Assembly: GCF_000016325.1 (NCBI RefSeq)
Contig: NC_009436.1
Coordinates: 2,232,001-2,296,000 of the forward strand
DNA from: Enterobacter sp. 638
GTDB lineage: Bacteria; Pseudomonadota; Gammaproteobacteria; Enterobacterales; Enterobacteriaceae
DNA: 64,000 bases
Direction: 5' to 3'
Shown: one piece after another, positions 57,946 through 64,000 of the stretch
How the letters are laid out: the number at the start of each line of letters is the position of its first letter
Numbering within the stretch: position 1 is the first letter of the stretch
Notes under the pieces: generated by a model
Told to the model about the DNA's origin: nothing
Databases searched by the model: none
Seen by the model: only the letters and a program-made list of their open reading frames with translations
Translations under genes and position numbers: made by a program

Positions 57946-60122
57946 CAGCGAAGACTGCCACCACTCAGGCCTTAATCGGGTGGATCAATGAGACGCGCTT
58001 GCATGCCCCGATGCTGGATAATGACGCCGACGCGCTGCTGGCCCGACTGACCTCGGTGCAGGCGCGTGAACAGGCGCTGGACCGCGCTATCGCCGGGCAC
58101 AGCAGTATCGGATTGTATGGCCACTCTCAGGCCGCCAAAGCGCATCTGCTGGTTGCGCTGTGCGGAAGCGGCAGCGGCAGCGGACGACTGGATGTCGCGC
58201 CCGGTTTGCGTACCTTTGACTATTTTTCACACCTAAATCCGGGGCATGCGCTGACCAATATGGCCGTGCGCTTTACCCCGTTCACACCGGCGGTGATGGA
58301 CGATGCTTTCCCTATCCGTTTGAGTCTTGTTACCGAAGCCGAGCTGGTTCAGCTTTTCATTGCGCGCACTACCGTGCAGGGAGTGATTCGTCCGGTTGAG
58401 AAATCGGTCATAGAAGCGCGTGTGGAAAAATGGCGCGCACTGCGTCAGCCGCAGGGTGTGCCGGGAATGACGGCACAAGAAGTCGGTGCCATTGCCCGAT
58501 TCTGGCGAAGCACCGTGCCGGGATCAGAACAGCAAATGGATGATGCCCTGTGGCACCAGTTTGCGCAGCTCATTCCGTCCCTTGATTTAAGCACCCGCGC
58601 CAGCGTCTGGTCGCTGTTATGGGGCGAGCAACAGGAACTGACGCAGCAGTGGCTGAAGCTGGCGCACGTTCTGCATCAAACCGGCCATGCCAGTGAACTG
58701 GCCGCGCCGTTGAGTCTTTTGGTTGATAATTTTGGCCTGCCGAGCGAAGGATTCCTGACGCGCGGTGAGTTCACCTCTCCTGAAGCGCAGGAGGCAGTGC
58801 TGCATCCGCTGAACGACGGCGAGATGTTGAATGCCATCAGTATTCCCGTCGACGTCCTGGCGTTTTTGACCCGCGAACTGGTCCTCCCGGTTGAAAACAG
58901 CGTGCTGGAAAATGTCGATATTATTGATATCCCTGCCCCTTCCGATACCGAATTGTCGCCGCTGGCGCAGGCAAAATATGTCTGGTTGCTGGAGCATTAT
59001 CGCCAGCAGATGCAGCCGGATGTGCTGGTGATTTGCAACGCGACCGCACAGCACGAGCAGACTGCCAAAACGGCAAAAGCCCTGCTGAACTGGGTTAAAG
59101 AGACGCAAGCGGGTGAAGAGTCTGCGCTGCCGGGGCTGGTCTGGGCGATCACCCCGCATGATGCGCGCTTCACCACCAAACAAAATCTGGATGAAGCCGT
59201 ACAACAGCTGCTCGGTAAACCGGGCCAGCGTTGGGGGACGTTGCAGGCTCTGGATGCGCACAGCATGCAGCGCGTCGTGGAATGGCTGATCCAGGCGACG
59301 CTGCCCGCGCAGCGTCAGTCGCGGCTTCAGGCTTTGAAAACAGCACAGCAACGTGAACGACGTGCCTTGATGCAGAGCTATCTTGCGCCTGCGACAGTGA
59401 AACCGGAAGCACAGCGCACTCAGGCTGAAGCCATGGTCCGCGCATTACAGAATAGTGCTGCGCGCCACGGCGAACTGCTGGAGGGCTTGCTGCCCCCACT
59501 TAAAGCATTCGAAACGCTGCTTGCCGTTCAGCAGCCGCGTGAAGAACAGGTCAACGGGCTTTTCACCGACGTTATCGACCTATTTGCTGATAATGCCAGC
59601 GAGGCTGGTGATGTTTACCAGACCAAAGATAAAGCGCGTCTGGCGCATCGCGTTTGGGTTAATCATCTGCGTCAGTGGAGTCGCAACGACGCGGTGGCCA
59701 GCAGACTGGGCCTGGACATCAACGTGCTGCCGCAGATAGCGGATACGCTGGTGTTGAGCAGCTACCGACTGGATCTTCCGAAGATGCTGCAGACCATTGT
59801 CGAAGCGGATAAAAGCAGCGCCGCCCAGCTGCACGCAGCGATTGGGAATTTCATCGGCTGGCTCGGTTACGCGCAGACCCCTGAGTCGTCTCGCCCGGCG
59901 AGCCGCGTGCGTAAAGGTCAGGCTATTTTCGTGACGCCAGTGGTCAGCAACACAACGCCACGACTCACCCGCTTGGGCGAGCAACCGGTTCATGCTGCGA
60001 CGATTTATGTCTATGATTGGCTGGTCGCACTCTATACGCGCGCAATTGAAAATATTGGGTATCAACATCCGCACGACATCACGCCTGCAGCGCGTAAAGC
60101 GTTACTGGCGATTGTAAAATAG
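57942..60122 (+). CDS. srfC: SrfC-family putative virulence effector
   Basis: 726-residue protein, mostly helical. The N-terminus holds a Walker-A-like loop, LYGHSQAAKAHLL (residues 58-70), after a helical leader, and VDVLAFLTRELVLPV and IIDIPAP in the middle resemble a dynamin/GTPase-like layout with the aspartate of DIPAP as a G3-like element. This is my reading and not established. Annotated as SrfC in Salmonella and Enterobacter. It overlaps srfB by four bases (ATGA). Confidence 0.86.
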   Translation: MTAKTATTQALIGWINETRLHAPMLDNDADALLARLTSVQAREQALDRAIAGHSSIGLYGHSQAAKAHLLVALCGSGSGSGRLDVAPGLRTFDYFSHLNPGHALTNMAVRFTPFTPAVMDDAFPIRLSLVTEAELVQLFIARTTVQGVIRPVEKSVIEARVEKWRALRQPQGVPGMTAQEVGAIARFWRSTVPGSEQQMDDALWHQFAQLIPSLDLSTRASVWSLLWGEQQELTQQWLKLAHVLHQTGHASELAAPLSLLVDNFGLPSEGFLTRGEFTSPEAQEAVLHPLNDGEMLNAISIPVDVLAFLTRELVLPVENSVLENVDIIDIPAPSDTELSPLAQAKYVWLLEHYRQQMQPDVLVICNATAQHEQTAKTAKALLNWVKETQAGEESALPGLVWAITPHDARFTTKQNLDEAVQQLLGKPGQRWGTLQALDAHSMQRVVEWLIQATLPAQRQSRLQALKTAQQRERRALMQSYLAPATVKPEAQRTQAEAMVRALQNSAARHGELLEGLLPPLKAFETLLAVQQPREEQVNGLFTDVIDLFADNASEAGDVYQTKDKARLAHRVWVNHLRQWSRNDAVASRLGLDINVLPQIADTLVLSSYRLDLPKMLQTIVEADKSSAAQLHAAIGNFIGWLGYAQTPESSRPASRVRKGQAIFVTPVVSNTTPRLTRLGEQPVHAATIYVYDWLVALYTRAIENIGYQHPHDITPAARKALLAIVK

Positions 60123-60142
60123 CGCCTGGCGCAGGAGGAATG

Positions 60143-60568
60143 ATGACAGATACGCTAAACACGCCAGGGGGGAATTACGTCCCTGTCATTATTCATGATG
60201 GTCTTGCGTACGTGAGCGGTCAGCTGCCGCGCCGGGGAGAAACGCTGCTGTACACCGGTAAGGTCGGCGCTGAGGTGGATCTCGCCAGTGCTCAGGAGGC
60301 GGCCGCGTTTTGCGCAGATTTGTGCCTGGATGCAGTCGCACAGGCGGTGGGTGGTGATGATAAAATCGTGCAGGTGTTGAAAGTGGTGGGGTATATCGCT
60401 TCAGCGCCAGGATTTATTCAGCAGTCGCAGGTGATGAATGGCGCGTCCGATCGGCTCGTTGAACGACTTGGCACTCGCGGACAACACGCCCGCACTTCCG
60501 TTGGCGTCGCCGAACTGCCTCGCGGAGCGCCCATTGAGCTTGAGATGGTTGTGGCCGTCAGGCAGTAA
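60143..60568 (+). CDS. RidA (YjgF/YER057c)-family protein
   Basis: 141-residue RidA-fold protein: VSGQLPRRGE, the TGKVGAEVDLASAQEAA segment, and the Arg in HARTSVGVAELPRGAPIELEMVVAV that binds carboxylates in active imine deaminases. This looks like the subfamily without a proven deaminase role. Two adjacent ATGs follow the strong SD aggagg; I choose 60143 because the spacing to 60140 is only one base. Only 17-20 bases separate it from srfC, so it is likely the fourth gene of the operon. Confidence 0.87.
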   Translation: MTDTLNTPGGNYVPVIIHDGLAYVSGQLPRRGETLLYTGKVGAEVDLASAQEAAAFCADLCLDAVAQAVGGDDKIVQVLKVVGYIASAPGFIQQSQVMNGASDRLVERLGTRGQHARTSVGVAELPRGAPIELEMVVAVRQ

Positions 60569-60591
60569 TCGCACATGAAAATTGCGTTGAT

Positions 60592-60613
60592 TGAGGCTCT
60601 GTCAGGGGCCTCA
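60592..60613 (+). terminator. Possible terminator after the RidA-family gene
   Basis: tgaggc / gcctca six-base-pair stem with a ten-base loop, followed by a pyrimidine-rich stretch ending in tttgtttt. It lies 23 bases after the stop. The stem is short; weak call. Confidence 0.4.
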
Positions 60614-60783
60614 TTCCTTCCGTTTGTTTTATCTCCCCCGCAGGCCTGTCCGCCCCACTGATTCCCGCTGTACGTCGCGCGGGTTTAAACCGCTTTAACA
60701 TGACAAAATTTGCGCGTGACCGCGATCATGAAGAAACCTCATGTTGTCGTGAAATTTAGTCGCTTCCCCTCGCCCATCGGCTC

Positions 60784-60799
60784 TGGCATAAAAGATGCA
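60784..60799 (+). promoter_or_regulatory. Sigma-54 (-24/-12) promoter upstream of mesX
   Basis: tggcataaaagatgca matches the sigma-54 consensus TGGCAYRN4TTGCW with a single mismatch; the GG and GC doublets have the required 10-base separation. It is 114 bp before the mesX start, giving an expected transcript start near 60811. A ggtttaaacc palindrome (60682-60691) about 100 bp upstream could be an activator site. This 345-bp gap otherwise contains no gene. Confidence 0.65.
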
Positions 60800-60865
60800 A
60801 TGTTAACGAATTGGCAACATGAAAACGGATCATCCACATTCTGGAACATCCTCAAATAAAATCAG

Positions 60866-60895
60866 TTTTTATGTCAGCACTTTTTATATCAGCAC
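60866..60895 (+). repeat. Tandem 15-bp repeat in the mesX leader
   Basis: Two directly adjacent copies of tttttat(g/a)tcagcac, differing at one base, end 18 bases before the mesX start codon and lie downstream of the predicted sigma-54 start. A partial third copy (aaatcag) precedes them. Possible protein- or RNA-level control site. Confidence 0.6.
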
Positions 60896-60913
60896 TCTGG
60901 AAGCGAGATTACT

Positions 60914-61897
60914 ATGAATAAAAATTTCACATTCACAATTAAGCACAGTCGCTTCGATGAGAATTATAACCCGTCAGAAAATACGCGTATTACCACTAAC
61001 TTTGCAAATCTGGCGCGCGGCCAAAACCGTCAGGAGAATTTACGCAATACATTGGCGATGATTGACAATCGCTTCAACACATTAGCGCACTGGGATAATC
61101 CTAAAGGCGATCGTTATTCTGTCGAACTCGACATCATCACCGTTGAGATGAATATTGATGTTGATGGTAATCGCACTCACTTCCCTGCGATTGAAATACT
61201 GAAAACCAATATTCTGGATAAGAAAACGCATCAGCGTATCGAAGGGATTGTCGGTAATAATTTCTCTTCCTACGTGCGTGATTATGACTTTAGCGTGGTG
61301 CTGTTGGATCACAATAAAGATCAGGCTGAGTTTACCATTCCCGCTAATTTTGGCGATTTGCATGGCAACATCTTCAAATATTTCGCAAATTCAAGCGAAT
61401 ACAAAACCAACTTCAGCAAGCCTCCGGTGATCTGTCTGAGCGTTTCGAATAAAAACACCTATGAACGCACCGGAAATGAGCACCCTGTTTTGGGCTTTGA
61501 ATACGCGCAAAATGGCTCTTCGCTGACTGAAGAGTATTTCAAAAAGATGGGTTTGCAGGTTCGCTACTTTATGCCGCCAAACAGCGCTGCGCCGTTGGCC
61601 TTCTTTTTCTCCGGTGATCTGCTGAATGACTATACGTTTATTGAACTTATCGGCACCATCAGCACCATGGAGACATTCCAGAAAATCTATCGCCCTGAAA
61701 TTTACAATGCTAACTCGGTCGCTGGGCAATATTATCAGCCTAACCTGAATAATCAGGATCATTCATTAACCAAAATTGTTTACGATCGAGAAGAACGCAG
61801 CCAGTTAGCGATTGAGCAGGGGAAATTTACTGAAACGCATTTCATCAAACCCTATAAAAATATACTTGAGAAATTTTCTGCTCCTTGTGCGCTTTAA
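60914..61897 (+). CDS. mesX: MesX (DUF1852), partner of methionine synthase MesD
   Basis: 327-residue DUF1852 protein, no signal peptide, no TM helix, rich in Asn and aromatic residues (RITTNFANLARGQNRQENLRNTL near the N-terminus). DUF1852 genes occur next to short MetE-like genes; in Acinetobacter baylyi the pair, named mesX-mesD, makes methionine without methyl-folate and needs MesX and oxygen. The name here follows from the family and the next gene. SD ggaag. Gene pair controlled by a sigma-54-type promoter upstream. Confidence 0.87.
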   Translation: MNKNFTFTIKHSRFDENYNPSENTRITTNFANLARGQNRQENLRNTLAMIDNRFNTLAHWDNPKGDRYSVELDIITVEMNIDVDGNRTHFPAIEILKTNILDKKTHQRIEGIVGNNFSSYVRDYDFSVVLLDHNKDQAEFTIPANFGDLHGNIFKYFANSSEYKTNFSKPPVICLSVSNKNTYERTGNEHPVLGFEYAQNGSSLTEEYFKKMGLQVRYFMPPNSAAPLAFFFSGDLLNDYTFIELIGTISTMETFQKIYRPEIYNANSVAGQYYQPNLNNQDHSLTKIVYDREERSQLAIEQGKFTETHFIKPYKNILEKFSAPCAL

Positions 61898-61925
61898 TTA
61901 ATTAAAAATAAAAAGGTCACCTGTT

Positions 61926-62957
61926 ATGAAAACATTGCTCCCAACATCGACGGCTGGCAGTTTACCTAAACCGTCCTGGCTTGCTCAACCGGAGACCCTG
62001 TGGTCTCCGTGGAAACTGGAAAATGAAGAATTAATCGCGGGAAAACAAGACGCTCTACGTTTATCTCTGGACGATCAGCTGCGGGCCGGCATCGACATCG
62101 TCAGTGATGGCGAGCAAACCCGCCAACACTTTGTCACGACCTTTATCGAGCATCTCAGCGGCGTGGATTTTGAGAAACGCGAGGTCGTTAAAATCCGCAA
62201 TCGTTATGATGCCAGCGTTCCAACAGTCGTCGGTGCCGTTGCTCGCCAGAAGCCCGTGTTTGTTGAAGATGCCAAATATTTGCGTCAGCTCACCACGCAG
62301 CCGATTAAATGGGCGCTGCCTGGGCCGATGACGATGATCGATACGCTTTATGATAATCACTATAAAAGCCGCGAAAAACTGGCCTGGGAGTTTGCCAAAA
62401 TTCTCAACCAGGAAGCCAGAGAGTTAGAGGCTGCGGGTGTCGATATTATCCAGTTTGATGAACCCGCCTTTAATGTGTTTTTTGACGAGGTGAATGACTG
62501 GGGAATTGCGGCGTTAGAACGCGCCATCGAAGGCCTTAAGTGCGAAACGGCTGTCCATATCTGCTACGGATACGGCATCAAGGCCAATACCGACTGGAAA
62601 AAGACGCTGGGATCGGAGTGGCGACAGTACGAAGAAGCTTTCCCAAAACTGCAAACCTCGAATATCGATATCATTTCACTGGAATGCCACAATTCACACG
62701 TTCCTATGGATCTGCTTGAGCTGATTCGCGGTAAAAAAGTGATGGTCGGTGCCATCGACGTGGCGACCAATACCATTGAGACGCCAGAAGAAGTGGCCAG
62801 TACGTTACGAAAAGCTCTTCAGTTTGTTGATGCCGATAAACTCTATCCTTCGACTAACTGCGGCATGGCGCCTCTCTCTCGTCAGGTTGCCAACGGCAAA
62901 CTCAATGCACTGAGTGCTGGTGCTGAAATTATCCGCAGAGAACTCGCGACGAAATAA
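61926..62957 (+). CDS. mesD: MesD, core MetE-type methionine synthase
   Basis: 343-residue protein equivalent to the catalytic C-terminal half of MetE; the 350-residue folate-binding N-terminal half is absent. Zn and homocysteine ligands are all seen: His211 and Cys213 (VHICYGYG), Glu253 (ISLECHNSH), Cys312 (STNCGMAP). FDEPAF and GPMTMIDTLY complete the active-site barrel. It starts 28 bases after mesX with SD aaaggt. Loss of the folate domain with intact zinc site fits the folate-independent MesD type. The methyl donor is not known. Confidence 0.9.
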   Translation: MKTLLPTSTAGSLPKPSWLAQPETLWSPWKLENEELIAGKQDALRLSLDDQLRAGIDIVSDGEQTRQHFVTTFIEHLSGVDFEKREVVKIRNRYDASVPTVVGAVARQKPVFVEDAKYLRQLTTQPIKWALPGPMTMIDTLYDNHYKSREKLAWEFAKILNQEARELEAAGVDIIQFDEPAFNVFFDEVNDWGIAALERAIEGLKCETAVHICYGYGIKANTDWKKTLGSEWRQYEEAFPKLQTSNIDIISLECHNSHVPMDLLELIRGKKVMVGAIDVATNTIETPEEVASTLRKALQFVDADKLYPSTNCGMAPLSRQVANGKLNALSAGAEIIRRELATK

Positions 62958-63008
62958 CGTCTCTAGAGATTGCTAACACGAGTTTCTTTCACAAACTCAT
63001 TGAATTAT

Positions 63009-63066
63009 GTCCGCTTTTGCCTTCGCGCCACGTATCGAATAACATCGGCCAAAAGCAAAAGCGGAC
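63009..63066. repeat. 12-bp perfect inverted repeat (intergenic hairpin element)
   Basis: gtccgcttttgc (63009-63020) and gcaaaagcggac (63055-63066) form a perfect 12-bp stem with a 34-base loop, 51 bases after mesD. There is no T-tract. It resembles short dispersed hairpin elements of enteric intergenic regions; copy number cannot be judged from one occurrence. Confidence 0.6.
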
Positions 63067-63201
63067 AATTCCCCTTTCCCGAACCAACCATTCGATCTCC
63101 TCCATCAGTCCCAATAAAATATAGATTTTCAGGATTACCTTATGGCGACACCGGCATGAGTCGACCAGGCTTATCCTTTTTGTTTATAAGGATGCCAGGC
63201 G

Positions 63202-63399
63202 ATGAAACGCTTATTCATGTCGGTTTTCTCCAGCCCAGAGTCGTTACTGCAGGTGATGAGTCAGCAGGAAATTATTGAAGCCGTTGAGGACGGTGACCGT
63301 ATTATTATTGACCAGGATGGAAATGCCTCGGTTAACTTCAAGAGCAAAGAGGTGCGGCAAGACTTCCTGCGCCACATTAATGCTCTGAAGAGGGCTTAA
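63202..63399 (+). CDS. Small conserved-looking protein of unknown function
   Basis: 65-residue soluble protein with an acidic middle (QQEIIEAVEDGDRIIIDQDGNASVNF) and a basic C-terminal end (RQDFLRHINALKRA). I do not recognise it. A good SD (aagga) is nine bases before ATG 63202. Its stop is one base before the start of the membrane-protein gene that follows, so the two are almost certainly co-translated. It may be a regulator or partner of that protein. Confidence 0.7.
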   Translation: MKRLFMSVFSSPESLLQVMSQQEIIEAVEDGDRIIIDQDGNASVNFKSKEVRQDFLRHINALKRA

Positions 63400-63400
63400 T

Positions 63401-64000
63401 ATGGGAACGGCAATATTTATGGTGCTGATGGTCTGCGGATATTGGTATACCAGTCGCGATCTCTCCACCCGTTTTAAAATCAAGCGCTCCTTCGGTTGGG
63501 ATGTCTATTTTCTTGTCGCGCTGTATGGCTGTATTTTCGTGTTGCAGGGCGTGATCGCCACCGGGCTGCTCTGGTTGCTGCTGCTTGGGCTCTCTTTCGC
63601 CGATAATCGGTTCCATTTTACCTCGCAGCACTACGCCAACTGGCAAATTGATTTTATGAACTGGAGCTTTTTGGGTATTCAGGCTCCGGTGATCCTCATG
63701 TTGGCCTTTGCGATCATCTTTTGTCTCTATCGTTCCAACTGGGCTGGCAGCGCCCGGCTGGACGGCGAAGGCAGGAAACAGTTGTATAAACGCCTGGCGC
63801 GTTCGAGCGGCATCGAACAGCTGCTTTATCAATGTATGGAAGAAGGCGAACTGGCGATGGTGACGCTTAAATCGCGGCGGATTTATATCGGGATGATACA
63901 TACCGCGACGCTGGAATATGAAAAGACGGCGAATATCGTACTGATCCCGATGCTCAGCGGCTATCGTGATGGCAAGAAAATGGATATGCGTATTGAGCAC
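63401..64000 (+). CDS. Membrane protein of unknown function, 5' part only
   Basis: At least 200 residues, open to the window end. Hydrophobic helices at about 2-15, 31-60 and 90-115, then a cytoplasmic part with GEGRKQLYKRLARSSGIEQLLYQCMEEGELAMVTLKSRRIYIGMIHTATLEYEKTANIVLIPMLSGYRDGK (given here only to about residue 195 in outline: a basic stretch, then beta-rich LKSRRIYIG). I do not recognise the family. Starts one base after the 65-residue gene. A long frame on the opposite strand here is its shadow. Confidence 0.75.
   Translation, partial: MGTAIFMVLMVCGYWYTSRDLSTRFKIKRSFGWDVYFLVALYGCIFVLQGVIATGLLWLLLLGLSFADNRFHFTSQHYANWQIDFMNWSFLGIQAPVILMLAFAIIFCLYRSNWAGSARLDGEGRKQLYKRLARSSGIEQLLYQCMEEGELAMVTLKSRRIYIGMIHTATLEYEKTANIVLIPMLSGYRDGKKMDMRIEH

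Noticed and set aside
60569..60913. MetJ boxes for mesXD
   Set aside because: No tandem AGACGTCT-like octamers found in the gap; control is better explained by the sigma-54 element.
62970..63278. 102-codon plus-strand frame after mesD
   Set aside because: It runs through the 12-bp inverted repeat, has no recognisable SD or domain, and overlaps the better-supported gene at 63202.
63377..64000. 207-codon minus-strand frame at the right edge
   Set aside because: Antisense to a plus-strand frame that has an SD-supported upstream partner and clear membrane helices; translation is His/Gln/Pro-rich shadow.

Overview
The window is a 64-kb piece of an enterobacterial chromosome. Protein families, operon layouts and gene order all match Enterobacteriaceae of the Salmonella / Citrobacter / Enterobacter / Lelliottia neighbourhood; I cannot name the species from this sequence alone. 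Coding density is high. I found no tRNA, rRNA, CRISPR array, transposase or integrase.

Layout. (1) 1-11640: 3' end of an OmpD/NmpC-type porin, a GFA-family zinc protein, the divergent efflux pair smvA/smvR, and the complete second nitrate reductase operon narU-narZYWV. (2) 11672-17318: a MazEF-type toxin-antitoxin pair with its own promoter and operator, nhoA, a three-gene binding-protein ABC transporter, and yddH. (3) 17402-25844: the complete arnBCADTEF lipid A aminoarabinose operon and a divergent WbuC-like cupin gene, separated by a 558-bp control region with PhoP-like and PmrA-like boxes. (4) 25959-29049: an extra EF-G gene divergent from a small ArsR-fold regulator, a broken RelE/ParE toxin gene, and pptA. 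(5) 29166-36667: an eight-gene operon (LLM oxidoreductase, M20 deacylase, NtaA-type monooxygenase, two binding proteins, GNAT acetyltransferase, permease, ATPase) laid out like the Bacillus yxe/ytm operons for S-modified cysteines. (6) 36778-40628: P-loop kinase-like gene, Aer-like redox chemoreceptor, cupin, LysR regulator. (7) 40924-53293: ansP, yncE, yncD (Fur box), a chemoreceptor with a sigma-28 promoter, mcbR, curA, an XRE-cupin regulator, mnaT, ydcZ, ydcY and an orphan DppA-like binding protein. (8) 53577-64000: srfABC plus a RidA-family gene, then mesX-mesD (folate-independent methionine synthase) behind a sigma-54-type promoter, then an unrecognised small-protein/membrane-protein pair cut by the window end.

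How it fits together. The E. coli order narUZYWV, nhoA, yddH, pptA, ansP, yncE, yncD, mcbR, curA, mnaT, ydcZ, ydcY survives as a backbone. Between these anchors sit accessory blocks: mazEF, the ABC transporter, arn with wbuC and the second EF-G, the sulfur operon, and taxis genes. The accessory content concerns envelope defence (arn, smvA), sulfur and methionine supply (the yxe/ytm-like operon, mesXD), taxis (two receptors) and translation or stress (second EF-G, mazEF). The least characterised parts are the regulated second EF-G, the S-compound operon, the sigma-54 control of mesXD, srfABC-ridA, and the gene pair at the right edge.
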